The notes below the pieces were generated by a model. That model did not search any database and had not been told where the DNA came from. It worked only from the letters and a program-made list of their open reading frames with translations. Shown here one piece after another: positions 27,249 through 35,626 of a stretch of 64,000 nucleotides of DNA (the first letter of the stretch is position 1; every line of letters begins with the position of its first letter). The DNA is taken from positions 62,001 through 126,000 of the forward strand of contig CAZTJC010000004.1 in the NCBI GenBank assembly GCA_964613945.1, read 5' to 3'. Position numbers and translations under genes: made by a program. The stretch comes from JAVVHH01 sp964613945 (lineage in GTDB: Bacteria; Pseudomonadota; Alphaproteobacteria; Acetobacterales; Acetobacteraceae).

Positions 27249-27998
27249 ATGAAGACCGGCATCACCCGCCGGGCCGGCCTCGCCGCCGCCCTCGCCCTGG
27301 GCCTGTCACGGCCCGCCCGTGCGCAGGATGCCGATGGCGTCCAAACCGGCGAGGCACAGATCCCGACCGAGGGCGGCGCCGTCGCCGGGATCTTCGCCAA
27401 GCCGCCGGGTGCCGGCCCATTCCCCATCGTCCTGGTTGCGGAGAACGGCACCGGGCTGGACCGCGTCGTCATCGATGCGTGTCACGGCCTGGCCAAAGAG
27501 GGCTTCATGGCCGTCGCCCCCGCATTATTCGCCGGCAACCCGCCCGATGGCACCCTCATGCAGCGCCTGGACGCGACCGCTTCATGGGCAGCTCAGAATG
27601 GCGGTGACCGGCTGCGTACCGGCATCGTTGGCTTCGGCCCCGGCGGTCGCATCGCCTGGCTCTACGCTGCCTTCAGCCCGGCCCTCAAAGCCGCGGTCGC
27701 CTGGTACGCTCCGCTGCAAGGCACGACGTCGCCCACCCACCCGATGACCGCGCTTGACGCCGCCGCTCACCTCAACGTTCCCCTGCTCGGCCTTTACGGC
27801 AAGAACGACGGCACGCCGCAGCGCCTCCTGCTCGACGCCGAGGCCCGCGCCAAGAAGGCCGGCAAGACCGCCGAGATCGTCTCCTATGTCGGCGCCGGCC
27901 GTGACTTCGCGGTTTCCGGCCCGTCCTTCGATCAGGCCGCCACCCTCGACGGCTGGCAGCGCACCCTCAAATGGCTGCGCGATCACGGCGTCGCGTAA
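27249..27998 (+). CDS. Dienelactone hydrolase paralogue with lost catalytic residues
   Basis: 249 residues with a signal peptide (MKTGITRRAGLAAALALGLS, cut near ARAQ; the twin Arg suggests Tat). It aligns along its whole length with the preceding gene, including AAVAWYAPLQGTTS and LLGLYGKNDG, and the same C-terminal end (HGVA). The nucleophile motif GFCRGG is GFGPGG here, the His motif APHGF is AGRDF, and the Glu motif NEEIFG is ENGTG; only the Asp is kept. It looks like a tandem duplicate that became a pseudoenzyme, or binds ligand without hydrolysis. The frame is intact. Confidence 0.85.
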   Translation: MKTGITRRAGLAAALALGLSRPARAQDADGVQTGEAQIPTEGGAVAGIFAKPPGAGPFPIVLVAENGTGLDRVVIDACHGLAKEGFMAVAPALFAGNPPDGTLMQRLDATASWAAQNGGDRLRTGIVGFGPGGRIAWLYAAFSPALKAAVAWYAPLQGTTSPTHPMTALDAAAHLNVPLLGLYGKNDGTPQRLLLDAEARAKKAGKTAEIVSYVGAGRDFAVSGPSFDQAATLDGWQRTLKWLRDHGVA

Positions 27999-28066
27999 CG
28001 ATTAACATCACCGTTGCAGCGGTGTCGCCGGAAGGCGATGCTGGATCATGTCATCGTCAACGCCCC

Positions 28067-28600
28067 ATGCGCCGCCGCGCCCTGACCGATAGCGACCGCC
28101 GGGTCTGGGCCACCTACGTGCAGTATGTCGCGCAGCGTGCCGGCGCCCTGCCCGTCGAGCCCCCGCCCGCGCCGCCACCGCCGTCACCCGGCACCGTCGC
28201 CGACGCCAAGCCCGCCGCACCGCCCACCCCCGCACGTGCGGCCAAGCGCATCCTCGCTCCCATCGAGATCGGCACTTCGCCCGGCGGCGTCGACCGCAGC
28301 ACCTGGACCCGGCTGCACGCCGGCAAGCTTTCCCCCGAGCGCACGCTCGATCTCCACGGCCGCACCGTGCAGCGCGCCCATGCCGACCTGCACGCCTTTC
28401 TCGGTGCCGCCCGCTCCGAACGGCTCCGCTGCGTCGAGGTCATCACCGGGCGCGGCAGCGGCGAGACTGGCGGCGTCCTGCGCCGCGAGGTCCCGCTCTG
28501 GCTCAACGGCCCGGTGCTGCGCCCCATCGTGCTCGCCGCCTCGCACCCGCATCCCGCCAACCAGGGCTCGATCCGCATCCTGCTCCGCCGCGTGAGGTGA
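28067..28600 (+). CDS. Smr/MutS2 domain protein
   Basis: 177 residues. A positively charged N-terminus and a long Pro/Ala linker lead to an Smr domain: LDLHGRTVQRAHADLHAFL, CVEVITGRGSG and GSIRILLRR. Smr domains of this stand-alone type are nucleases or nucleic-acid binders with LDxH and TGxG motifs; LDLH and TGRG are both present. ATG 28067 chosen; the frame continues upstream to 27971, overlapping the preceding gene, without homology. It overlaps the next gene by four bases. Confidence 0.9.
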   Translation: MRRRALTDSDRRVWATYVQYVAQRAGALPVEPPPAPPPPSPGTVADAKPAAPPTPARAAKRILAPIEIGTSPGGVDRSTWTRLHAGKLSPERTLDLHGRTVQRAHADLHAFLGAARSERLRCVEVITGRGSGETGGVLRREVPLWLNGPVLRPIVLAASHPHPANQGSIRILLRRVR

Positions 28601-28950
28601 CCCCGTTCGGCGCCCGGCTGCGCACCCTACGGGACGCCAGCGGCATGACGCTGACCGATCTCGCCGCCCGCCTCCAAGTCTCGCCGGCCTACCTCTCCGC
28701 CCTCGAGCACGGCCACCGCGGCGCCCCCGGCTCCGGCCTGGTGCAGCAGGTCTGCGGCATCTTCGGCCTGATCTGGGACGACGCCGACGAGTTGGGGCGC
28801 CTCGCCCGCCTGTCCCACCCGCGGGTCACGGTGGACACCGCCGGGCTATCGCCGGCGCAGACCGCGCTGGCCAACCGCCTGGCGCAAACCATCCACCGTC
28901 TCCCGCCGGAAACGGTGGACGCGATGCACGCGCTGCTCGACCGAAGTTAG
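28597..28950 (+). CDS. XRE-family helix-turn-helix transcriptional regulator
   Basis: 117 residues. An N-terminal HTH is clear: LRTLRDASGMTLTDLAARL, VSPAYLSALEHGHRG. The C-terminal half is helical (LAQTIHRLPPETVDAMHALL) and of no recognised domain. GTG start within the Smr gene stop (GTGA), so both are co-translated. Its TAG stop interlocks with that of the convergent gshB (28947-28950). Targets unknown. Confidence 0.9.
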   Translation: MTPFGARLRTLRDASGMTLTDLAARLQVSPAYLSALEHGHRGAPGSGLVQQVCGIFGLIWDDADELGRLARLSHPRVTVDTAGLSPAQTALANRLAQTIHRLPPETVDAMHALLDRS

Positions 28951-29912
28951 TGACGCCCCAGCTTCGCTTCGATCCGGTCCCAGATGGCCGCGCTCAGATC
29001 CACGCCGTCGAAGCGGGCAATCTCCTGCAGCCCGGTCGGCGAGGTCACGTTGATCTCGGTGAGGTAGTTGCCGATCACGTCGATGCCGACGAAGATCAGC
29101 CCCTTCTCGCGCAGCATCGGCCCGATCGCCTCGCAAATCTCGCGATCCCGGGTCGTCAGCGGCGACTGCTCCGGCCGCCCGCCGACATGCATGTTGCTCC
29201 GCGCCTCGCCTGCCGCCGGCACCCGGTTGACCGCGCCCATCGCCTCGCCATCCACCAGGATGATCCGCTTGTCCCCCGCCCGCACCGCCTTCTCGTAGCG
29301 TTGGATCATCAGCGGCTCGCGTGACCGCGCCCAGTGCATCTCCAGCAGGCTTGCCAGGTTCTCGTCATCTTCCTTGATGCGGAATACCCCGGCGCCGCCA
29401 TTGCCGAACAGCGGCTTGACGATGATGTCGCGATGCTCGGCCCGGAACGCGCGCACCGCGTCCGGATCCCAGGTGATCAGCGTCGGCGGCATCAGGTCCG
29501 GGAAATGCGTCACCAGCAGTTTCTCCGGCGAGTCCCGCACGTATTTCGGGTCATTCACCACCAGCGTCTTGGGGTGGATGTGCTCCAGCATGTGCGTGGC
29601 GGTGATGTACGCCATGTCGAACGGCGGATCCTGCCGCATCAGCACGGTATCCATCGTGCCGAGGTCGGTCAGCTCGGACGCACCGAATTTGTAGTGGTTC
29701 CCCGCCACCCGCTGCACCGTCACCGGCCGCACCTTGGCCATCAAGCGACCCGTGCGCGCCTCGCCGACCCCCTCGTGCAGCGACATGTGTTTGACGTCGT
29801 AATGCCAGAGCTGGTGCCCGCGCCGCTGCGCCTCCAGCATCAGCGCAAACGAACTATCCCCGTCGATGCTGATCGACTCGATGGGGTCCATCTGGACGGC
29901 AACTTTCAGCAT
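28947..29912 (-). CDS. gshB: Glutathione synthase
   Basis: Adds glycine to gamma-glutamylcysteine using ATP. 321 residues of ATP-grasp type with VAVQMDPIESI at the start, MRQDPPFDMAYITATH, PLFGNGGAGVFRI, RIILVDGEAMGAVNRVPA, and FVGIDVIGNYLTEINVTSPTG. Complete. Leftward gene preceded by the hexapeptide transferase with ten bases between. Confidence 0.97.
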   Translation of the reverse strand: MLKVAVQMDPIESISIDGDSSFALMLEAQRRGHQLWHYDVKHMSLHEGVGEARTGRLMAKVRPVTVQRVAGNHYKFGASELTDLGTMDTVLMRQDPPFDMAYITATHMLEHIHPKTLVVNDPKYVRDSPEKLLVTHFPDLMPPTLITWDPDAVRAFRAEHRDIIVKPLFGNGGAGVFRIKEDDENLASLLEMHWARSREPLMIQRYEKAVRAGDKRIILVDGEAMGAVNRVPAAGEARSNMHVGGRPEQSPLTTRDREICEAIGPMLREKGLIFVGIDVIGNYLTEINVTSPTGLQEIARFDGVDLSAAIWDRIEAKLGRH

Positions 29913-29922
29913 GGACTTATCC

Positions 29923-30564
29923 CTACTTCTCGGATTCGTATTTCTTGCAAAACTCTTCCGCCCCGAGCGCGCGGAAATCTCCCATGGCGATCCGCAGCCG
30001 CTCGTGCGGCCAATCCCACCACGCGATCGCCAGCAATCGCTCGATCACGCTCTCGTCGAACCGCAGCCGCAGCACCCGTCCCGGATTGCCCACCACGATC
30101 GCGAATGGCGGCACGTCCTTGGTCACGATCGTTCCGGCCCCCACCGCCGCGCCGCTGCCGATGCTCACCCCGGGCAGCACCACCGCGCCGTGACCGATCC
30201 ACACGTCATTGCCCAGCGTCACCGGCGTCGACCGCCGCCACTCGAAGAACGCGCTGTCGTCGTTGCCCATGCCGTAGGCGCTGCTGCGATAGCCCACATG
30301 GCTCATCATCACTCGCTTGAGCGGATGGTTGCCCGGGTTGATCCGCGTCTGCGCCGCGATCGAGCAGAACTTGCCGACCGTCGTGTAGATGATGTCGCTG
30401 TCGTTAACGACGTAGGAGTAATCGCCGAATGCGCTCTCGGCGACTTTGGTCCGCGCGCCGACCTCGCAGAACCGCCCGAATGTCGTCGCCCGCACCGACG
30501 CGGTCCGATGGATGTCGGGCTCGCCGCCGAGCGACTTGGCGGTGCTGTCCGGATCGTTCGCCAT
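29923..30564 (-). CDS. Hexapeptide-repeat acetyltransferase, phosphonate-locus type (CatB-related)
   Basis: 213 residues of left-handed beta-helix. It shows DYSYVVNDSDIIYTTVGKFC, RINPGNHPLKR, DVWIGHGAVVLPGVSIG and a tail WWDWPHERLR. This set resembles the transferase-hexapeptide family found in phosphonate (phn) operons and xenobiotic acetyltransferases. No phn genes occur in the window, so the acceptor substrate is not known. It sits between gshB and the FAD-linked dehydrogenase with two-base and ten-base gaps, suggesting one transcript. Confidence 0.85.
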   Translation of the reverse strand: MANDPDSTAKSLGGEPDIHRTASVRATTFGRFCEVGARTKVAESAFGDYSYVVNDSDIIYTTVGKFCSIAAQTRINPGNHPLKRVMMSHVGYRSSAYGMGNDDSAFFEWRRSTPVTLGNDVWIGHGAVVLPGVSIGSGAAVGAGTIVTKDVPPFAIVVGNPGRVLRLRFDESVIERLLAIAWWDWPHERLRIAMGDFRALGAEEFCKKYESEK

Positions 30565-30566
30565 GA

Positions 30567-31946
30567 CTAGTTGAGGAACAATTTGCCCGGGTTCATGATC
30601 CCGCGCGGGTCCAGCGCCGTCTTGATCTGCCGCATCACCGCCAGCGTCTCGACACCGTGCTCCTCCTCGAGGAACTCGCGCTTGCCGATTCCAACCCCGT
30701 GCTCGCCCGAGCAGGACCCGCCGAGCGACAGCGCCCGCGCCACGATCTTGCGGTCCAGCGCAAAGCCTTCCTCGATCCCCGCCGGCGTGTCCGGCACCAG
30801 GATTACGGTGTGGAAATTGCCGTCGCCCACATGCCCCACGATCGGCGCCGTCAGCCCGGAGGCATCGATGTCACCCTTGGCGCCCACCACCAGTTCCGGC
30901 AACCGCGAGATCGGCACCACCGCATCCGTGGTGATCCCCTTCCAACCCGGCTTCAGCGCTAGCGCCGCCCAGTAGCCATCATGTCGCGCCTTCCACAGCT
31001 TGTTCCGCTCGGCCGCGTCCGTCGCCCACTGGAACCCGCTCGCCCCGAACCCGGCGGTGATCTCCTCCGTCAGCGCCGCCTGCTCCGCCACGCCCGCCGT
31101 CGATCCGTGGAACTCCAGCAACAGCGTCGGCGCCGCGACGTAGCCCTCCAGCTTCGAATACGCGATCGAAGCCGCCATCTGCACCTCGTCCAGCAACTCG
31201 ATCCGCGCGATCGGCACGCCCGCCTGCAACACGGAAATCACGCTCTCCACCGCCGCCTCCAGCGACGGGAACTGGCAGATCGCCGCGCTCATCGCCTCCG
31301 GTATCCCGTGCAGCCGCAACTGGATTTCGGTGATGACGCCCAGCGTCCCCTCCGACCCAATCATCAGATGGGTGAGGTCATACCCCGTAGCCGACTTCCG
31401 TACCCGCCCGCCGGTCTGGATCAGCCGCCCGTCCGGCAGCGCCACCTGCAGCCCCAACACGTTCTCGCGAATCGTGCCGTAGCGCACCGCCGCCGTGCCG
31501 CTCGCCCGCGTGGCGCACATGCCGCCAATGGTGCATTCGCTGCCGGGATCGACCGGGAAGAACAATCCCTCCGCCCGCAAATGCTCGTTCAACTGCTGCC
31601 GGGTTACGCCGGCCTGGATGCGGCAATCCATGTCGGCGGCATTGACTGCCAGCACCTTGTTCATCCGCGACATGTCAAGGCTGATCCCGCCCCGCACCGG
31701 CGTCACGTGCCCTTCGAGCGACGTGCCCGCCCCGAACGGCACCACCGGCACCGAATGCTGGTAGCAGAGCTGCAGCAGCTGGGCCGCTTCCTCGCCGCGC
31801 TCGATGAACGCCACCGCGTCCGGCATCACCCGCGGCTGGTAGTCCTCGCCGTGGCTATGCTGCTCCCGCAGCGCGGCATTGACCGTCAGCCGCTCCCCCA
31901 GGAAATTTTGCGCGGATGCGATGACGAGATCGACTTGGTTCGGCAT
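30567..31946 (-). CDS. FAD-linked oxidase, D-lactate dehydrogenase/glycolate oxidase (GlcD-like)
   Basis: 459 residues of the PCMH/vanillyl-oxidase type. FAD-binding PFGAGTSLEGHVTP, PVDPGSECTIGGMCATRASGT, RKSATGYDLTHLMIGSEGTLG, and C-terminal GHVGDGNFH and GSCSGEHGVGIGKREFL are all visible. The last motif is typical of D-2-hydroxyacid (D-lactate, glycolate) dehydrogenases that pass electrons to the respiratory chain. Substrate cannot be fixed by eye. Two bases before the hexapeptide gene. Confidence 0.93.
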   Translation of the reverse strand: MPNQVDLVIASAQNFLGERLTVNAALREQHSHGEDYQPRVMPDAVAFIERGEEAAQLLQLCYQHSVPVVPFGAGTSLEGHVTPVRGGISLDMSRMNKVLAVNAADMDCRIQAGVTRQQLNEHLRAEGLFFPVDPGSECTIGGMCATRASGTAAVRYGTIRENVLGLQVALPDGRLIQTGGRVRKSATGYDLTHLMIGSEGTLGVITEIQLRLHGIPEAMSAAICQFPSLEAAVESVISVLQAGVPIARIELLDEVQMAASIAYSKLEGYVAAPTLLLEFHGSTAGVAEQAALTEEITAGFGASGFQWATDAAERNKLWKARHDGYWAALALKPGWKGITTDAVVPISRLPELVVGAKGDIDASGLTAPIVGHVGDGNFHTVILVPDTPAGIEEGFALDRKIVARALSLGGSCSGEHGVGIGKREFLEEEHGVETLAVMRQIKTALDPRGIMNPGKLFLN

Positions 31947-32010
31947 AGCATCGCTCTAGTGCTGCCCCGCCGGAAAGACAACGCCATCCGGCGGCCCCGC
32001 GCGATGACGG

Positions 32011-33105
32011 TTAGAAGATCTTCCACCCCTCCGACCCATGCCGCGTCATGTGACACGTCATCACCCGCCCGCTTTCCTTTTCCAGCGCCCGGATCACGTT
32101 TACGCGCCGCGCCGGGTCCACCAGGAATGTCATGAATCCGCCGCCACCGGCACCCGAAATCTTGCCCGCCAGCGCCCCGGCCGCCATCGCCGCCTCGTAC
32201 ACCTGGTCGATGCTGTCATTGGTGATCCCCGCCGCCAGCTGTTTCTTGGCGATCCAGGATTTGCGCATGTAGGACGCGAACTGTGTCAGGTCGCCCTTCA
32301 GCAGGCATTCCTTCATCCCGATCGCATCGACCTTCAGCTCGTGCATCGCCGCCAGCGCCTTGCCGCCCTTGTCGGCCAGGTTCGCCGTCTGCTTCTCGAT
32401 GATCGCCGCCGAGGAACGCGACACGCCGCTGTTGAACAGCACCAGCGACGTCTCCAGCTCCGACATGATCCAGTTCTTCACCCGCAGCGGGTTCACGATC
32501 ACGCGGTCTTCTTTGTAGAACTCGATGAAGTTCACCCCGCCGAACGCCGCCGCATACTGGTCCTGCCGCCCACCCGCCAGCTTGGCATCCGTCCGCTCGA
32601 TCTCGAACGCCAGGTGCGCGATCTCGTACTCGCCCAGCGGCAGCCCCAGCCATTCGGCGAAGCACTTCACCAGCGACACCACCACCGTGCTCGACGTCCC
32701 CAGCCCGGAGCCCGGCGGCGCGTCGCAGAACGTCGTGATCTTGCACGACAACGGCCGGCCGCCGTTGAACTGCTGCACGATGCGTCGATACACCGCCTTG
32801 TGCAGGATCAGCGGGTCCGCCACCTGCATGATCTCGTCGGCCGGCCCCTCGACCACCTGGTCGATGTCCGCGGCCGTCATCACCACCCGCCCGTCCGTGG
32901 TCGGCTCGATCACCGTATAGGCATACATGTCGATCGTGACGTTCAGCACCGCCCCGCCATGCTCGTCGCAGTACGGCGACACGTCCGTCCCGCCGCCCGC
33001 CAGCCCCAACCGCAGCGGCGCCCTGGACCGCACGAACGCGACCCGGCCGGGATCCATGAACGCGGTCGGCGACCGAGAAAAGCCTGTCGCTACGTCGAGC
33101 ATCAT
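32011..33105 (-). CDS. hddA: GHMP kinase, D-glycero-alpha-D-manno-heptose 7-phosphate kinase-like
   Basis: 364 residues. The start SRAPLRLGLAGGGTDVSPY and the ATP loop PPGSGLGTSSTVVVSLVKC are typical of the HddA branch of GHMP kinases; GKISGAGGGGFMTFLV is the C-terminal motif 3. HddA phosphorylates heptose 7-phosphate on the way to GDP-heptose for surface polysaccharide. No gmhA, hddC or similar gene is present in the window, so the specific substrate is inference. Start ATG at 33105; a second ATG at 33102 is possible. Confidence 0.82.
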   Translation of the reverse strand: MMLDVATGFSRSPTAFMDPGRVAFVRSRAPLRLGLAGGGTDVSPYCDEHGGAVLNVTIDMYAYTVIEPTTDGRVVMTAADIDQVVEGPADEIMQVADPLILHKAVYRRIVQQFNGGRPLSCKITTFCDAPPGSGLGTSSTVVVSLVKCFAEWLGLPLGEYEIAHLAFEIERTDAKLAGGRQDQYAAAFGGVNFIEFYKEDRVIVNPLRVKNWIMSELETSLVLFNSGVSRSSAAIIEKQTANLADKGGKALAAMHELKVDAIGMKECLLKGDLTQFASYMRKSWIAKKQLAAGITNDSIDQVYEAAMAAGALAGKISGAGGGGFMTFLVDPARRVNVIRALEKESGRVMTCHMTRHGSEGWKIF

Positions 33106-33227
33106 CGCGGTATTCCGTTGAAATTGCGCCTCCGGTAGCGGAGGTCATTCCCTAACTCAAGCGACACCTCCACGCGGAGCCGACGCCCATCTTCACGCTT
33201 CTCACCCTCGATACCGTCGACAGCACC

Positions 33228-33914
33228 ATGCTTGAAGCCGCCCGCCAGGCCGCTGCCGGCCGGCGCGGTCCCCTCGTCATCTGCGCCGGCGCCCAGACCG
33301 GCGGGGTCGGCCGGCATGGCCGCAACTGGTCCTCGCCACCCGGCAATCTCTACTGGACCGCCCTGCTCGACGACTCCGCCGACATCCCCCGCGACGCCGG
33401 CCTCGCCTTCGCCGCCGGGCTCGCCATCATCGACGCGCTCGCCGCCATCGGCGTCCCGCCCGGCCGCCTCCGGCTGAAATGGCCCAACGACGTCCTGCTT
33501 GACGGCCGCAAGCTCGCCGGCCTGCTTGTCGAGGCCAGCGTGAGCGGAGCCCGGGCCCGCACGATCGTCGGCATCGGCATCAACGTCGCCACCTCCCCGC
33601 CGGACGCCGCCTTTCCCGCCACCGCGCTGGCCGACGCCGGCCCCCCGCCCGCCCTTGACACCGTGCGCGACGCCCTCATCACGGCATTCTTCCGCCGCCG
33701 CAGCCAATGGCACCGGTCCGGCCTGGCCGCCCTGCGCGACGAGGTCGCCGATCGCCTGCACGGCCTCGGCGCCCCTGCCACCGTCGCCCTGGACCGTGAC
33801 CGCACCAAACTCCTGCACGGCATCAACGAAGGCCTCGCCCCCTCCGGCGCGCTCCGTCTCCGTACCGCCGACGGCACCCTTCACACCCTCCTCGCCGGCG
33901 ACGTCCTCGCCTAA
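33228..33914 (+). CDS. birA: Biotin-[acetyl-CoA-carboxylase] ligase (BirA, no HTH domain)
   Basis: Attaches biotin to carboxyl carrier proteins. From ATG 33228 the product has 228 residues with QTGGVGRHGRNWSSPPGNLY, LKWPNDVLLDGRKLAGLLVE (catalytic Lys) and GIGINV. The biotin loop differs from the usual GRGRRG at two positions. The conserved segment LDTVDST is encoded in frame just upstream of this ATG, but no ATG, GTG or TTG occurs before an in-frame stop at 33153. A GGAG at 33176-33179 stands nine bases before an ATC at 33189, a possible unusual start giving 241 residues. Confidence 0.88.
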   Translation: MLEAARQAAAGRRGPLVICAGAQTGGVGRHGRNWSSPPGNLYWTALLDDSADIPRDAGLAFAAGLAIIDALAAIGVPPGRLRLKWPNDVLLDGRKLAGLLVEASVSGARARTIVGIGINVATSPPDAAFPATALADAGPPPALDTVRDALITAFFRRRSQWHRSGLAALRDEVADRLHGLGAPATVALDRDRTKLLHGINEGLAPSGALRLRTADGTLHTLLAGDVLA

Positions 33915-33924
33915 GCTCGCGCGC

Positions 33925-34428
33925 ATGACCCAACCACCCGGCGCCTTCCGCTTCAGCCTCCCTCGCCCGGATGGCACCACGCTCGACCTCGCCGAGTTCG
34001 CCGGCCGTCCACTGCTGATCGCCAATACCGCGTCCAAATGCGGCTTCACCGGCCAATACGCCGGGCTCCAGCAGCTGTGGGACACGTATCGCGACCGTGG
34101 CCTGGTCGTGATCGGCGTTCCGTCCGATGATTTTGGCCATCAGGAGCCCGGCACTGACACCGAGATCGGCAGCTTCTGCCAGCTCAACTACGGTGTCACG
34201 TTCCCGCTAGCGGCCAAGTCGCACGTCACCGGCCCCGATGCCCCGCCGCTGTTCCACTACCTTGCCGCGCAGGCTGGCCCACTCGCGAAGCCCCGCTGGA
34301 ATTTTTACAAGTACCTGATTTCGCCTGATGGCGGGGTCGCTGCCTGGTTCTCCAGCATCACGCCACCGACCTCCGCTCGCGTGATGCGTGCATTGAGCAA
34401 ACATCTACGTTCAAAGACGGGAGGATGA
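33925..34428 (+). CDS. gpx: Glutathione peroxidase (cysteine type)
   Basis: 167 residues of thioredoxin fold. Reduces peroxides with glutathione or thioredoxin. Signatures are LIANTASKCGFTGQY with the peroxidatic Cys, GLQQLW carrying the active Gln, VIGVPSDDFGHQEPG and WNFYKYLIS with the active Trp-Asn. No signal peptide, so cytoplasmic. It follows birA by ten bases; the open frame upstream belongs to the birA shadow. Convergent with holA, with a candidate sRNA between. Confidence 0.95.
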   Translation: MTQPPGAFRFSLPRPDGTTLDLAEFAGRPLLIANTASKCGFTGQYAGLQQLWDTYRDRGLVVIGVPSDDFGHQEPGTDTEIGSFCQLNYGVTFPLAAKSHVTGPDAPPLFHYLAAQAGPLAKPRWNFYKYLISPDGGVAAWFSSITPPTSARVMRALSKHLRSKTGG

Positions 34429-34477
34429 CACAAAAGACACACTTGGGACCGTCATCGTTCGAGATGTGACAAAACAC

Positions 34478-34506
34478 TTGCTAACACAGGATCTCTTCGG
34501 CATATT
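34478..34506 (+). promoter_or_regulatory. Candidate promoter for the intergenic sRNA
   Basis: TTGCTA at 34478-34483 and CATATT at 34501-34506 are separated by 17 bases; each matches four of six positions of the sigma-70 consensus. They lie in an AT-rich part of the gpx-holA interval. A start six to seven bases downstream would place the RNA 5' end just before the first hairpin. Confidence 0.45.
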
Positions 34507-34511
34507 GTGCA

Positions 34512-34592
34512 GCGCAGCAAGCGGTTCGCCGCTTCTGCAGGACGTTTCCTCCCTAAACTTGGCGGTGCCCTCGGGCGCCGCCATCTTTTTTT
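34512..34592 (+). ncRNA. Candidate small regulatory RNA, about 80 nt
   Basis: Between gpx and holA no protein frame is convincing, but the plus strand shows the architecture of a trans-acting sRNA. A 5' hairpin with a UUCG tetraloop (AAGCGG-TTCG-CCGCTT, about 34519-34534, extended by GCAG/CTGC) is followed by an unpaired CU-rich stretch (GTTTCCTCCCTAAACTT) and an intrinsic terminator ending in seven T. The TCCTCCC is complementary to Shine-Dalgarno sequences. The layout recalls AbcR-type alphaproteobacterial sRNAs, but this comparison is from memory and untested. Confidence 0.5.
34561..34592 (+). terminator. Intrinsic terminator
   Basis: A nine-base GC-rich stem (34561-34569 with 34574-34582, one G-T pair) around a CTCG loop is followed by ATC and seven T (34586-34592). 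It is the clearest intrinsic terminator of the window and reads rightward, so it ends either the gpx transcript or the candidate sRNA. Confidence 0.85.
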
Positions 34593-34606
34593 GGAAAACC
34601 TCCCGG

Positions 34607-35626
34607 TTAACGCCCGGGGCGCCCCTGCCGCACCAGCGCCGCCATCAACCGCCGCACCAGCAATACGTCCGGACTACCGGTCTGCTTGCAGGCCAGCTCG
34701 ACCCGCCGCGTCTCCCGCATCGCCTGTGTTAGCTTGGCCGCGTCCCAGTGCTTCAGCGCCCGCGTGAACTCCGGCAGCCGTTTAAAGAATACCGGCGGCC
34801 GCGCCGACCGCGCCGCATCGTCTGCCGATGCTCCGTCCGCCATCCGTCCCCGCGCCAGATGCAGCTTGGCCAGGTGCCCCAGCACACCCCGCGCCACGGC
34901 CACCGGCGCGGCCCCTTCGGCCAACGCCCGCTCCAGCGCCCGGTCCGCCGCGGCAGCATCCCCGCTCGTCGCCGCGAACACCGCGTCGTCGAACGCCACC
35001 GCCCCAGCATCGCCGACACAGGCCCGCACGTCGTCCAGCCGCAACCTGCGCTCGTCCCCTGCATACAGGATGAGCTTCTCGATCTCGCCGCCCACTGCTG
35101 CCGAGTCGCTGCCCATCCGCTCCACGACGAACTGCAGCGCGTCCGCCTCCACGGCGATCCCCGTCGCCGCCAGGCTGGCGGCGATCCGCTCCCCCAGCGC
35201 CCGCCCTTCTTCCGGATAGCACGCGATCGCCGCCGCCTCCGGCAGCGCTTCCACCAGCGCTCGCAGCTTGGAGCGCGCCGGCATGGCCCCGCCCTCCAGC
35301 ACCACCAGGCTGTCGCCACCGCTCGCAGCGAAGTCCTTGACCAGCGCCGTTACCGCCGCCGCCAACCCGTCGCCCGCCTCGCGCACGCGAACCACTCGCC
35401 GCCCGCCCAGCATGGAGATCGCGCTCGCCTCCTCGGCCAGCCGCCCGTGATCCTCACGGCCCAGCCAGGCCACCCGGAACGCGTCATCCTTTGACCCGGC
35501 CACCACGGCCGTCAGCGCATCCGCACGCTGCCGCACCAGCCCCTCGTCATCTCCGTGCAGCAGCACCAGCCGCGTCGAGCCGGGATCGCGCAAGAAGGCC
35601 GACAGGCGCCTCGCATCCAATTTCAT
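34607..35626 (-). CDS. holA: DNA polymerase III subunit delta
   Basis: 339 residues. The delta subunit opens the sliding clamp in the clamp loader. It begins MKLDARRLSAFLRDPGSTRLVLLHGDDEGLVRQRA, a family-typical start, followed by the AAA+-like domains (YPEEGRALGERI, GSDSAAVGGEIEKLILYAG) and a C-terminal collar with FFKRLPEFTRALKHWDA. Start ATG 35626 overlaps the lptE stop by four bases. The order leuS-lptE-holA is the widely conserved one. Confidence 0.93.
   Translation of the reverse strand: MKLDARRLSAFLRDPGSTRLVLLHGDDEGLVRQRADALTAVVAGSKDDAFRVAWLGREDHGRLAEEASAISMLGGRRVVRVREAGDGLAAAVTALVKDFAASGGDSLVVLEGGAMPARSKLRALVEALPEAAAIACYPEEGRALGERIAASLAATGIAVEADALQFVVERMGSDSAAVGGEIEKLILYAGDERRLRLDDVRACVGDAGAVAFDDAVFAATSGDAAAADRALERALAEGAAPVAVARGVLGHLAKLHLARGRMADGASADDAARSARPPVFFKRLPEFTRALKHWDAAKLTQAMRETRRVELACKQTGSPDVLLVRRLMAALVRQGRPGR

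Noticed and set aside
34466..34732. Small plus-strand open frame of 88 codons over the gpx-holA interval
   Set aside because: It crosses the terminator and runs antisense into holA, and its residues show no family pattern. The RNA features explain the interval better.
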